The notes beneath the pieces are model-generated. The model was given only the letters and a program-made list of their open reading frames with translations, was not told the origin of the DNA and did not search any database. From Streptomyces roseirectus (GTDB lineage Bacteria; Actinomycetota; Actinomycetes; Streptomycetales; Streptomycetaceae): a stretch of 64,000 nucleotides of DNA. The stretch covers positions 744,001-808,000 of the forward strand of contig NZ_CP060828.1 of assembly GCF_014489635.1 (NCBI RefSeq), read 5' to 3'. The translations under genes and the position numbers were made by a program. Below are positions 33,808 to 42,670 of the stretch, piece by piece (position 1 is the stretch's first letter; the number at the start of each line of letters is the position of its first letter).

Positions 33808-34620
33808 ATGGACCTTCCCGAAGCGGACCTTCCCGAGACGGGCCTTCCCGAGTACGTGCCCGGTCATGGGCTGCTCGCGGGGAAGACGGTGGTCGTCACG
33901 GCTGCCGCCGGTGCGGGGATCGGCTCGGCGGTCGTGCGGCGGTGTCTCGAAGAGGGCGCGCTCGCCGTGGTGTTCGGGGACGTCCACGAGCGGCGGCTCG
34001 CCGAGGCGGGCGAGGCGCTGGGCAAGGAGTTCGGGTCGGACCGGGTCGCGACGGTCGTCTGCGATGTGACGGTCGAGGAGCAGGTCGGGCAACTCCTGGA
34101 CGCGGCCGAGGAGTTCGGCGGCGTCGACGTGATGGTGAACAACGCGGGCCTCGGGGGAACGAGTTCGCTGCTGGAGATGACCGACGCCGAGTGGGCGCGG
34201 GTGCTGGACGTGACGCTGACGGGGACGTTCCGGTGCGTGCGGGCGGCCGGGCGGCGGATGGTGCGGGCCGGCCGGCGCGGGGTGATCGTCAACAACGCGT
34301 CGGTGGTGGGGTGGCGGGCGCAGGAGGGGCAGGCGCACTACGCCGCCGCGAAGGCCGGGGTGATGGCGCTGACGCGGTGCGCGGCGCTGGACCTGGCCGG
34401 GCACGGGATCCGGGTGAACGCCGTGTCGCCGAGCCTCGCGCTGCACCCGTTCCTGGAGAAGGTCACCAGCGCCGAGCTGCTGGAGCGGCTGACGGAGCGG
34501 GAGGCGTTCGGGCGGGCGGCCGAGCCGTGGGAGGTGGCCAACGTGGTGGTGTTCCTGGCGAGCGGCTACGCCTCGTACCTGACCGGTGAAGTCGTCTCCG
34601 TGAGCAGTCAACACCCCTGA
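33808..34620 (+). CDS. ipdF: Short-chain dehydrogenase, IpdF-like
   Basis: A 270-residue SDR with an extended N-terminus of repeated LPE units (DLPEADLPETGLPE) before GHGLLAGKTVVVTAAAGAG. The cofactor loop reads TAAAGAGIGSAV, a hallmark of the IpdF/Rv3559c group. NNAGLGG and the YAAAK catalytic motif follow. IpdF reduces the 5-hydroxy/keto intermediate of HIP-CoA breakdown in mycobacteria. An AGGAGGG site precedes ATG 33808. It heads the plus-strand run through 39420. Confidence 0.82.
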   Translation: MDLPEADLPETGLPEYVPGHGLLAGKTVVVTAAAGAGIGSAVVRRCLEEGALAVVFGDVHERRLAEAGEALGKEFGSDRVATVVCDVTVEEQVGQLLDAAEEFGGVDVMVNNAGLGGTSSLLEMTDAEWARVLDVTLTGTFRCVRAAGRRMVRAGRRGVIVNNASVVGWRAQEGQAHYAAAKAGVMALTRCAALDLAGHGIRVNAVSPSLALHPFLEKVTSAELLERLTEREAFGRAAEPWEVANVVVFLASGYASYLTGEVVSVSSQHP

Positions 34621-34634
34621 GAGGAGGGCCTGTT

Positions 34635-35708
34635 GTGATGCTGCGTACGGCGTTGTGCGAGCTGGCCGGGGTCCGGTTCCCGATCGTGCAGACCGGGATG
34701 GGGTACGTCAGCGGGCCCGGGTTGACGGCGGCCACGGCGGCGGCCGGGGGGCTCGGGATCCTCGCGGGGGCGACGCTCACGCTCGACGAGACGCGGGAGG
34801 CGATCCGGGCGGTGCGGGAGCGGACCGACGCGCCGTTCGGGGTGAACCTGCGCGGTGACGCGCCGGACGTGCTGGAGCGCGGGGAGCTGCTGGTGCGGGA
34901 GGGCGTGCGGGTCGCGTCGTTCGCGCTGGCGCCGCCGGAGCGGGTGATCCGGCGGCTCAAGGAGGCCGGGCTCGTCGTCGTCCCGTCGGTGGGGGCGCGG
35001 CGGCACGCGGAGAAGGTCGCGGCGTGGGGGGTGGACGCGGTGATCGCGCAGGGCGGCGAGGGCGGCGGGCACACCGGGGCCGTGCCGACGTCGATCCTGG
35101 TGCCGCAGGTCGTGGACGCCGTGGACGTGCCCGTGATCGCGGCGGGCGGGTTCCGGGACGGGCGGGGTCTGGTGGCCGCGCTCGCGCAGGGCGCGGTGGG
35201 CGTCGCGATGGGCACCCGGTTCCTGCTGACCAGTGACTGCGCGGTGCCGGACGCGGTGAAGGCGGAGTATCTGCGGCGGGGGGTGGACGGGACGGTCGTG
35301 ACGAGCGTCCTGGACGGGGTGCCGCAGCGGGTGCTGCGCACGGAGCTGGTCGAACGGCTGCTGCGGGAACGGGCGCCCCGGCGCGCGGTGCGGTCGGTGC
35401 GCAGCGCCCGGGGGTTCCATCGCGCGTCCGGGATCTCCTGGTCCGCGATGGTCCGTGAAGGGCTCGCGATGCGGCGTGGGCACGGGCTCGGCTGGTCGCA
35501 GGTGCTGATGGCCGCCAACACGCCGATGATGCTGCGCGCGTCGATGGTGGAGGGGCGGGTCGACGCCGGGACGCTGGCGTCCGGGCAGGTCGCCGGGGTG
35601 ATCGAAGATCTGCCGTCGTGCGAGGAGTTGATCGAGGGGATCGTCGCCGAGGCTGAGGCCGTTCTCACGCGGCTTGCCGGGTACGGCGGTTCGGCCGGGA
35701 ACGAGTGA
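34635..35708 (+). CDS. ipdC: Nitronate monooxygenase-family protein, IpdC-like
   Basis: A 357-residue flavin-dependent TIM-barrel protein of the 2-nitropropane dioxygenase/nitronate monooxygenase family. It shows PIVQTGMGYVSGPGLTAATA, the glycine-rich AQGGEGGGHTGAVPT phosphate/FMN segment, and AAGGFRDGRGL. In this gene order it corresponds to IpdC, a flavoprotein reductase of steroid C/D-ring catabolism, rather than a nitronate enzyme. GTG 34635 and ATG 34638 are adjacent starts behind GAGAGGAGGG; I list the longer one. Confidence 0.8.
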   Translation: MMLRTALCELAGVRFPIVQTGMGYVSGPGLTAATAAAGGLGILAGATLTLDETREAIRAVRERTDAPFGVNLRGDAPDVLERGELLVREGVRVASFALAPPERVIRRLKEAGLVVVPSVGARRHAEKVAAWGVDAVIAQGGEGGGHTGAVPTSILVPQVVDAVDVPVIAAGGFRDGRGLVAALAQGAVGVAMGTRFLLTSDCAVPDAVKAEYLRRGVDGTVVTSVLDGVPQRVLRTELVERLLRERAPRRAVRSVRSARGFHRASGISWSAMVREGLAMRRGHGLGWSQVLMAANTPMMLRASMVEGRVDAGTLASGQVAGVIEDLPSCEELIEGIVAEAEAVLTRLAGYGGSAGNE

Positions 35709-35718
35709 AGGGGCCTTC

Positions 35719-36456
35719 ATGGGTGCCGAGTTCATCTCGACGGACGTCGACGAGCGGGGTGTCGCGGAGGTCGTCGTCGACCGGCCGCCGGTCAACGCCC
35801 TTCCGGTGGCGGGCTGGTACGCGCTCGCGGAGGCGGTGACCGGACTCGGGCGGGATCCGGCCGTGCGGGTGGTGGTGCTGCGGGCGCGGGGGCGGGGGTT
35901 CAACGCCGGGGTGGACGTCAAGGAGGTGCGGGGCGAGGGGGCGATCGTCGAGGTGAACCGGGCCTGTTTCGCCGCGTTCGCCGCCGTGTACGACTGCGCG
36001 GTGCCGGTCGTCGCGGCCGTCCACGGGTTCTGTCTGGGCGGGGGGATCGGGCTGGTGGGCAACGCGGACATCGTGGTCGCCGCCGACGACGCGTACTTCG
36101 GGCTGCCGGAGGTGGACCGGGGTGCGCTGGGCGCGGGCACGCACCTGTCGCGGCTGGTGCCCGCGCACCGGGCGCGGGCGATGATGTACACGTGCGCGAC
36201 GGCGACGGCCGCCGAACTCCACGCGTTCGGCTCGGTGTTGGACGTCGTTCCCGAACCGGCCTTGCATGCGCGGGCGTTGGCGGTGGCCGCCGAGATCGCG
36301 GGGAAGCATCCGGCGGTGATCCGGGCCGCCAAGGAGGCGTTCAACGGGATCGATCTGTGGGACGTGAAACGGAGTTACCGCTTCGAGCAGGGGTTCACGT
36401 TCGAGGTGAACCTGTCGGGCGTGGCCCGGCAGGAGCGGTTCGGGCTGGACGGCTGA
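35719..36456 (+). CDS. echA20: Enoyl-CoA hydratase/isomerase family, EchA20-like
   Basis: A 245-residue crotonase-fold protein. It has RPPVNALPVAGWYAL near the N-terminus, the oxyanion segment RGFNAGVDVKEV, and HGFCLGGGIGLVGNADIVVA. Crotonase-fold EchA20 cleaves a ring in the HIP pathway, and this gene sits at the matching position between ipdC and acyl-CoA dehydrogenase genes. ATG 35719 is used. Its stop overlaps the next start (TGATG at 36454-36458), indicating coupling. Confidence 0.78.
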   Translation: MGAEFISTDVDERGVAEVVVDRPPVNALPVAGWYALAEAVTGLGRDPAVRVVVLRARGRGFNAGVDVKEVRGEGAIVEVNRACFAAFAAVYDCAVPVVAAVHGFCLGGGIGLVGNADIVVAADDAYFGLPEVDRGALGAGTHLSRLVPAHRARAMMYTCATATAAELHAFGSVLDVVPEPALHARALAVAAEIAGKHPAVIRAAKEAFNGIDLWDVKRSYRFEQGFTFEVNLSGVARQERFGLDG

Positions 36457-37580
36457 TGGACCTGACCTGGAGCCCCGAGGAGGAGGCGTTCCGGCGTGCG
36501 GCGCGGGAGTGGCTGGCCGCGCACGTGCCGTCGCCGCCGCTGCCGTCCGGGGACACGCGGGCGGGGTTCGCGGCTCATCTCGCCTGGGAGCGGGAGCTGT
36601 TCGCGGCGCGCTGGTCGGTCGTGTCGTGGCCCGAGGAGTACGGCGGGCGCGGGGCGTCGCTGTGGGAGTGGCTGATCTTCGAGGAGGAGTACCACCGGGC
36701 GGGCGCCCCGGCGCGGGTCACCCAGAACGGTGTCTTCCTGCTGGCGCCCACCCTCTTCCGGTTCGGCACCGCCGAGCAGCGGGCCCGGCTCCTGCCCCGG
36801 ATCGCGGCGGCCGAGGACCTGTGGGCGCAGGGCTGGTCGGAGCCGGAGGCGGGCAGCGACCTCGCCGCGCTGCGCAGCCGCGCGGTCCGCGCCGACGGCG
36901 GCTGGCGGCTCACCGGGCACAAGACGTGGACGACGCGCGGCGCGTTCTGCACCCACCTGTTCGGGTTGTTCCGCACCGGCCCGCAGGACGCCCGGCATCG
37001 CGCTCTCACCTACTTCCTCGTCCCGCTCGACGCGCCCGGCGTGACCGTGCGGGGCTTCCAACGGCTCGACGGGGACGAGGGGTTCGCGGAGGTGTTCCTC
37101 GACGACGTCTTCGTGCCGGACGCCGACGTGCTCGGCGAGGTCGGTCAGGGCTGGACGGTCGCGATGGCGACGACCGGCTCCGAGCGCGGGCTCACCCTGC
37201 GCTCCCCCGGGCGTTTCCTGCACACCGCCGAGCGGCTGCTGGAGCTGGCCCGCGAGGTGGGGTCCGGCGCGCACCGGGACCGGGTCGCGCAGGCGTGGAT
37301 CGACGCGCAGGCGTACCAGTGGTTCACGCTGGAGCAGGTCACCGCGATCGCCGGCGGGCACGAGGTCGGCGCCGAGGCGAGTCTCGCCAAGCTGTTCTGG
37401 TCCGAGCTGGATGTCCGGCTGCACGAGACGGCCGCCGAACTGCTCGGGCCCGAGGCGGAGTTGGCGGGGCCCTGGAGCAAGGGGTTCCTGTTCTCCCTCG
37501 CCGGGCCGATCTACGCGGGCACCAACGAGATCCAGCGCAACATCGTCGCCGAGCGGCTGCTCGGGCTGCCGAGGAGGTGA
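36456..37580 (+). CDS. Acyl-CoA dehydrogenase (FadE30/FadE31-like)
   Basis: A 374-residue acyl-CoA dehydrogenase. Key segments are SVVSWPEEYGGRGASLWEWL, the FAD-contact motif AQGWSEPEAGSDLAALRSRA, LTGHKTWTTRGAF, and the terminal GPIYAGTNEIQRNIVAERLL. Full-length alpha-type subunits like this pair with shorter beta subunits in steroid catabolism, and one follows directly. It starts 1 base inside the echA20 stop. Which FadE number it corresponds to cannot be fixed without alignment. Confidence 0.85.
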   Translation: MDLTWSPEEEAFRRAAREWLAAHVPSPPLPSGDTRAGFAAHLAWERELFAARWSVVSWPEEYGGRGASLWEWLIFEEEYHRAGAPARVTQNGVFLLAPTLFRFGTAEQRARLLPRIAAAEDLWAQGWSEPEAGSDLAALRSRAVRADGGWRLTGHKTWTTRGAFCTHLFGLFRTGPQDARHRALTYFLVPLDAPGVTVRGFQRLDGDEGFAEVFLDDVFVPDADVLGEVGQGWTVAMATTGSERGLTLRSPGRFLHTAERLLELAREVGSGAHRDRVAQAWIDAQAYQWFTLEQVTAIAGGHEVGAEASLAKLFWSELDVRLHETAAELLGPEAELAGPWSKGFLFSLAGPIYAGTNEIQRNIVAERLLGLPRR

Positions 37581-37585
37581 GCGGG

Positions 37586-38527
37586 GTGCGGTTCCGGGTG
37601 GCCGAGGTGGACGCGGCGCTCGCCGAGGCGGCGGGCGGGGTGCTGGCGAAGCTGACCGAGCCGGCCGACGCCGTGTGGCGGGGGCTCGCGGGGGCGGGGG
37701 TGCTGGGGGCGCTGGTGCCGGGTGAGGCGGGGCTCGACGAGAACTGTCTGCCGCCGTTGATGGAGACGCTGGGGCACGCGGGGGTGGCGGTGCCCGCCGC
37801 CGAGACGATCGCGGTGGGGGCGCCACTGCTGGCTGAACTGCCGGTGCTGGGTGGGGTGTTGGACGGGTCGGTGCTGCTGACGGTGTCCCTGGATACTGAG
37901 GCGCCGGTGCCCTTCGCGGCTGACGCGGACCTCTTCGTCGTGGGGGCGGGGGATCGGCTGCGGCTCTTCCGGCGCGAGGAGTTGGGGATCACGCCGCTCG
38001 CATCGGTCGACGCGTCACGGAAGTTGGCGCGGCTGTCGGTGCCGTCGCGGGGTGGGGTGGTGGTGGGCGAGGGGGCGTCGGTGGTCGAAACGGCTTGGCT
38101 GCGGGGGGTGTTGGCGACGGCCGGGCTGCTGGTGGGGCTCGGGGGGCGGATGGTGGAGCTGACGGTCGCGTACGTGCGGCAGCGGGAGCAGTTCGGGGTG
38201 CCGGTGGGGTCGTTCCAGGCCGTCAAGCACGCGCTGGCCGACGTGGTGGTGGAGCTGCGGTTCGCTCGCGCGTCGGTGCTGGCCGCCGGGTGGGCGCAGG
38301 CCGCCGGGGAGGCCGACACGGGCGTCCGGACGTCCGCCGCGAAGGTGCTCGCCTCGGAGGCGGCCCGCAGCACCGCTCGGGCGGCGATCCAGTGTCACGG
38401 GGCGATGGGCTACACGACGGAGTACGAGCTGCACCGGTACGCGAAACGGGCGTGGGCGCTCGCGGCGGACTGGGGTGGTCCGGCCGAGCATCGGGCTTTG
38501 GTGGCACGGGCGTTGGGGCTCCCCTGA
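37586..38527 (+). CDS. Acyl-CoA dehydrogenase-like beta subunit (FadE33-type)
   Basis: A 313-residue short acyl-CoA dehydrogenase homologue. I prefer GTG 37586 because GGAGG lies 8 bases upstream; GTG 37577, inside the previous gene, is possible. The C-terminal domain is clear: LTVAYVRQREQFGVPVGSFQ, AAIQCHGAMGYTTEYELHRY. The N-terminal domain is short and degenerate, as in the beta subunits of heteromeric FadE pairs, which usually lack the catalytic base. It probably forms a complex with the preceding gene product. Confidence 0.82.
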   Translation: MRFRVAEVDAALAEAAGGVLAKLTEPADAVWRGLAGAGVLGALVPGEAGLDENCLPPLMETLGHAGVAVPAAETIAVGAPLLAELPVLGGVLDGSVLLTVSLDTEAPVPFAADADLFVVGAGDRLRLFRREELGITPLASVDASRKLARLSVPSRGGVVVGEGASVVETAWLRGVLATAGLLVGLGGRMVELTVAYVRQREQFGVPVGSFQAVKHALADVVVELRFARASVLAAGWAQAAGEADTGVRTSAAKVLASEAARSTARAAIQCHGAMGYTTEYELHRYAKRAWALAADWGGPAEHRALVARALGLP

Positions 38528-38544
38528 ACCCTTGGAGGCATCGG

Positions 38545-39420
38545 ATGATCTGTCGGGACCGGGTGGTCGTCGTCACCGGGGCGGGGCAGGGGCTCGGCCG
38601 TGCGCACGCCCTCGCCCTCGCCGACGAGGGCGCCGCCGTCGTCGTCAACGATCTCGGGGCGGCGGCCGAGAAGGTCGTCGAGGAGATCACCGCGCGCGGG
38701 GGGACGGCGGTGGCGGATCTGGGGGACGTCAGTGACTGGGGGTATGCCGAGGCGCTGGTGCGGCGGGCCGTCGTCGAGTTCGGGGCGCTGCACGCCCTCG
38801 TCAACAACGCGGGCGTCAACCGGGACCGGATGCTGGTGTCGATGACCGAGGCCGACTGGGACCTCGTCCTCAGGGTCGACCTCAAGGGCCACGCCGCTCC
38901 CCTGCGGCACGCCGCCGCGTACTGGCGCGAGTGCGCCAAGGAGGGCCGGCCGGTCGCCGCCCGCGTCGTCAACACCAGTTCCGGCGCCGGGCTGATGGGC
39001 AGTGTCGGCCAGGCCAACTACGGCGCCGCCAAGGCGGGCATCGCCGCGCTGACGGTCATCGCCGCCGCCGAGCTGTCCCGCTACGGCGTCACCGTCAACG
39101 CGATCGCCCCGTCCGCCCGCACACCGATGACGTCCGCCGTCCCCGCGTTCGCCGACCGCATGCGGCCCCCCGCGACCGGCTTCGACGCCATGCACCCCGC
39201 CAACGTCTCCCCCCTCGTCACCTGGCTCGCCTCCACCGACTCCGGCGACGTGACCGGGCGTGTCTTCGAGGTCGAGGGCGGCCTGATCAGCATCGCCGAC
39301 GGCTGGCAGCACGGGCCCCGGGTGGAGCGGGGGCGGCGCTGGAAGGCGAGTGAAGTGGGGGCGGCCGTGCGGGAGTTGATGGAACGGGCGGTGGATCCGG
39401 CGGCGGTGTACGGGGGTTGA
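38545..39420 (+). CDS. Short-chain dehydrogenase (Rv3548c-like)
   Basis: A 291-residue SDR. VTGAGQGLGRAHALALADEG, NNAGVNRDRMLVSMTEADWD, a catalytic YGAAK and a long C-terminal extension (WQHGPRVERGRRWK) match the group containing mycobacterial Rv3548c. That group belongs to the KstR2 regulon and multifunctional beta-oxidation enzymes. GGAGG precedes ATG 38545 by 9 bases. It is the last intact gene of the plus-strand HIP run; the collapsed ABC transporter follows. Confidence 0.82.
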   Translation: MICRDRVVVVTGAGQGLGRAHALALADEGAAVVVNDLGAAAEKVVEEITARGGTAVADLGDVSDWGYAEALVRRAVVEFGALHALVNNAGVNRDRMLVSMTEADWDLVLRVDLKGHAAPLRHAAAYWRECAKEGRPVAARVVNTSSGAGLMGSVGQANYGAAKAGIAALTVIAAAELSRYGVTVNAIAPSARTPMTSAVPAFADRMRPPATGFDAMHPANVSPLVTWLASTDSGDVTGRVFEVEGGLISIADGWQHGPRVERGRRWKASEVGAAVRELMERAVDPAAVYGG

Positions 39421-39530
39421 GCCCCGCTTCGTGACGGGACAGTCAACGGCCCAGGGGAGAACAACGGCCATGACGACCGCTCGTATCCGCTCGACCGTGA
39501 CGGCTCGGACGCGGCCGGTGGTCAGGCCGC

Positions 39531-39703
39531 CGTCGGGATCGATCTGCCGCGCTCCGACTCCGACTTCTGGAACTCGTACGCGCAGTACCCGAGGAAGGAC
39601 GTCAAGGCCGACGGCGTCAAGGCGCTGCCGCTGAGCAATTCGCAGAACGACGTGACGAAACTCGTCGCCAACGTGCAGGTGTTCCGCACGACCGGGGGTC
39701 GCG
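39531..39703 (+). pseudogene. Sugar ABC substrate-binding protein, collapsed remnant
   Basis: One frame reads VGIDLPRSDSDFWNSYAQYP, then VKALPLSNSQNDVTKLVANV and QVF before frameshifting. The first part resembles an N-terminal ligand-binding strand of ribose-type periplasmic proteins (LPRSDTDFWNSY), and the second a downstream helix (TNSQNDVTKLVAN). Signal peptide and most of both lobes are gone. It is in operon order with the ATPase and permease remnants that follow. Confidence 0.6.
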
Positions 39704-39970
39704 GGCAACGGAGTTCGCGGGGCGGATGATCCAGGGGCTGGACATCAGGACGCCGAGCGCGACGACACCGGTCGCCGCGCTGTCGGGCGGCAGCCAGCAG
39801 AAGGTCGTCGTCGCGCGGGCGCTCGCCACCGATCCCGAGGTGCTGGTGGCGATCCGGCCCACGAACGGGGTCGACGTGCGTTCCAAGGAGTTCCTGCTCG
39901 GGACGGTCCGGGGGATCGCCGACGGCGGGAAGGCCGCGCTGATCGTCTCCGACGAGGCGGGTGGTCGCCG
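39704..39970 (+). pseudogene. Sugar ABC ATPase C-terminal fragment
   Basis: Reads EFAGRMIQGLDIRTPSATTP, then the ABC signature LSGGSQQKVVVARALATDPE, a degenerate Walker B region VLVAIRPTNGVDVRSKEFLL, and AALIVSDE. This is the second, degenerate cassette of a ribose-type double ATPase. After SDE the expected bridging residues are missing, and the tail VVAEFVPGWRDDRLD appears in another frame fused to the permease. No first cassette is present. Confidence 0.68.
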
Positions 39971-40870
39971 AGTTCGTGCCGGGGTGGCGGGACGACCGGC
40001 TCGATCTGGGCCGGTTCCGCGATCTGTCCCTCGTGCCGGTCATCCTCGTGCTGATGCTGATCGGGTTCATCGTCTCGCCCGCGTTCCTGACCTCCGGCAA
40101 CCTGATCGGGGTGCTCCAACAGTCCACGGAACTCGGCCTGTTGGTGTTGGCGACGACGTTCATCCTGATCAGCGGGCGGATGGATCTGTCGCTGGAGTCC
40201 ACGATCGGGGTTGCTCCGGTGCTCGCGGTGTGGCTGGTCCTGCCGGCCGACGGGGGCCGCTTCCACGGGGTCGGTCTGCTGCCGGGCTGGACGGCGATCC
40301 CGCTCTGTCTGCTGGTGGGCGCGGTGATCGGGGCGGTGAACGGGTTCCTGATCCTCAAGCTGCGGCTCAACGGGTTCATCGTCACGCTCGGCGCGCTCAC
40401 CATGCTGCGCGGGCTCCAAGTCGCCCTGTCCGAGGGGCAGTCGATCGTCGACCTGCCGCCGTCGTTCACCTACCTCGGCCGTACCTCGTGGCTCGGGCCG
40501 CCCGCCGCCGTCTGGGTGTGCGGGGCGCTGTTCGCGCTCGGGGGCTGCGCGCTCGCGTGGCTGCGGCACGGGCGGGCCCTGTACGCGATCGGCGGGAACC
40601 AGGAGGCGGCGCGGACGGCGGGCATCCGGGTCGACCGCATCGTCTGGACGGTGCTGATCGCCGGCACCGTGCTCGCCGCGTTCGCCGGGATCCTCTGCAC
40701 CGGGCACTACGGGTCCATCTCGGCGACGCAGGGCAGCGGCTGGATCTTCCAGGTGTTCGCGGCGACCGTCATCGGCGGGGTGAGCCTCAACGGCGGCAAG
40801 GGCTCCGTCCTCGGCGTCGTCATCATCGTCGCGCCGGTCGTGTCGCGGTTCGCGTCGGGTGAGAGGCGGG
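39961..40870 (+). pseudogene. Sugar ABC permease, internally deleted and fused
   Basis: A long open frame begins with ATPase tail sequence (VAEFVPGWRDDRLD) and runs straight into a BPD_transp_2 permease: LVPVILVLMLIGFIVSPAFL, GLLVLATTFILISGRMDLSL, and GGVSLNGGKGSVLGVV. The loop and helix normally between GSVLG and the terminal VVIIVALVVSRF-like segment (about 30 residues) are absent. The native stop is lost, so the frame reads on into antisense of the next gene. About seven membrane helices remain. It is unlikely to be functional. Confidence 0.7.
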
Positions 40871-40909
40871 AGCGAGGCCCCCGGCAGCTCGCCGCCGCCC
40901 CACCCCGGC

Positions 40910-42670
40910 TCAGCGGCGCTGGGCCGCCAGCCGGATCGGGGCGTTCGCCGCGCCGTACCCGCTGTAGCCGCCCTTCCGCTGGACGAACTCGAAGAACACC
41001 TGGCCGACGGTCCCGGTGTAGCAGTGCAGGAACTCGCCGCCCTGTTCGTCGCGGTCGTAGAGGATGCCGAGTTCGCGGTAGGTCGCCAACTCGCCTTCCG
41101 TGAGGTCGAATCGGGCGGCGAGGTCGTCGTAGTAGTTGCCGGGGACGGGGAGCAGGGGGGCGCCGGCCGCGTGGCAGGCGCGGGCCGTCGTCACCAGGTC
41201 GTCGACGGCGACGGCGATGTGGCGGGCGCGGTCGTCGGCCCCGGGGGTGGGGGCGAGGTTGAGGACGAGGCGGGGGCCCGAGGGGGACGCGGAAAGGGCG
41301 CGGCTGCGGAACAGGCCGTAGGGGTCGGCGAGTTCGACGGTGTCGTGGGGGCGCAGGCCGAGGATGGCGCGGTGGAAGAGGACCGCCTCGTCGAAGTGGT
41401 GCCAGGGCTGGGTGAGGGCGAGGTGGTCGAGCCGGCCGTCGGCGTGGCTCTCGCCGGTGAAGGTGAAGTCGTCGGTCCAACTCGCGGTTCCCGCGCGGCG
41501 GGTGGCGCAGAACAGGACCTCGGTGCCGTCGGGGGCGGCGATGGAGTCGAGCGGGACGTCGTCGGCCGTGCGGTGTTTGGGGAGGGTGGGGGCGAGGAGG
41601 GCTTCGGCGCGGCGGGCCGCGGCGGCGGGCGCGGGGGACTCCAGGCCGAGGGCGGCGAGTGCCGTACTCGTGCGCCGGGTCGCGGTGGTGAGGACGACGC
41701 GGGCCTCGCCGCGCTCCCAGAGGTCGACCGGTTTGGTGCGGTGGCGGGCGGTGCGGGTGAAGCCGACGGCCGTGAGGAGGGCTTCGGCGGGCTCGGGGTC
41801 GCTCGTGGCGAGTTCCGCGAACGCCACGCCCGTGGGGACGACGGGGGCGGGGAGGGCGGAGATGCCCGCGCTCTCCTCCAGGGCGAGGAGGGAGCGCATG
41901 CCGTCGAGGGCGGTGCGGCCCGCGTCCGCCTGGCGGAACACGTCGTTGAAGACTTCGAGGGAGAGCGGGCCGGTGTAGCCGGTGGCGAGGACGTGGTGCA
42001 GCAGGCCGGTGACGTCGAAGCCGCCCTGGCCGGGGAAGCAGCGGTAGTGGCGGCTCCACTGGAGGACGTCCATCGCCATCAGGGGCGCGTCGGCGAGCTG
42101 GAGGAAGAAGATCTTCTCGCCGGGGATCTCCTCGATGCCTTTCGGGTCGGAGCCCCGGGAGAGGATGTGGAAGCTGTCGAGGCAGGTGCCGAGGGCGGGG
42201 TGGCCGGCGGTGCGGACGATCCGCCAGGCGTGGTCGTAGGTGCTGACGTGCCGCCCCCAGGCAAGCGCCTCGTACGCGACCCGGATGCCGGACTCTTCCG
42301 CGAGTTCGGCGAGGCGGAAGAGTTGGTCGGCGGCCAGGTCGTCGTCGTCCAGGGCGGGCGCGGAGACGTTGGAGCAGACCAGGACCGTGCCGACGCCGAG
42401 GCGCCGCATGAGGCCGAACTTGTGGCGGGCGCGGCGCAGGGTGCGGGCGAACAGGTCCTCGGGGACGGCCTCGACGTCGCGCATCGGCTGGTACAGGTCG
42501 ATCGTGAGGCCGAGGTCGGCCGCGCGGGCGGCGATCTCCTCGGGGGCGAGGGGGCTCGCGAGGAGGTCGTTCTCGAAGATCTCGACGCCGTCGAAGCCCG
42601 CGCGGGCGGCGGCCGTCAGCTTCTCGGTGAGGGTGCCGCTGAGGCAGACGGTGGCGATGGACTTACGCAT
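40910..42670 (-). CDS. quiC: 3-Dehydroshikimate dehydratase fused to a VOC (HPPD-like) domain
   Basis: A 586-residue two-domain protein. Residues 1-280 are an AP-endonuclease-2-type TIM barrel: SIATVCLSGTLTEKLTAAAR, GFDGVEIFENDLL, AYEALAWGRHVSTYDHAW, LDSFHILS, FNDVFR. These match QuiC-type 3-dehydroshikimate dehydratases, which make protocatechuate. Residues 290-586 are a VOC/4-hydroxyphenylpyruvate-dioxygenase-like half with HFDEAVLFHRAILGL and VFFEFVQRKGGYSGYGAANA. The whole fusion is known in this enzyme group. It overlaps the upstream dehydrogenase gene by 8 bases. Confidence 0.85.
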   Translation of the reverse strand: MRKSIATVCLSGTLTEKLTAAARAGFDGVEIFENDLLASPLAPEEIAARAADLGLTIDLYQPMRDVEAVPEDLFARTLRRARHKFGLMRRLGVGTVLVCSNVSAPALDDDDLAADQLFRLAELAEESGIRVAYEALAWGRHVSTYDHAWRIVRTAGHPALGTCLDSFHILSRGSDPKGIEEIPGEKIFFLQLADAPLMAMDVLQWSRHYRCFPGQGGFDVTGLLHHVLATGYTGPLSLEVFNDVFRQADAGRTALDGMRSLLALEESAGISALPAPVVPTGVAFAELATSDPEPAEALLTAVGFTRTARHRTKPVDLWERGEARVVLTTATRRTSTALAALGLESPAPAAAARRAEALLAPTLPKHRTADDVPLDSIAAPDGTEVLFCATRRAGTASWTDDFTFTGESHADGRLDHLALTQPWHHFDEAVLFHRAILGLRPHDTVELADPYGLFRSRALSASPSGPRLVLNLAPTPGADDRARHIAVAVDDLVTTARACHAAGAPLLPVPGNYYDDLAARFDLTEGELATYRELGILYDRDEQGGEFLHCYTGTVGQVFFEFVQRKGGYSGYGAANAPIRLAAQRR

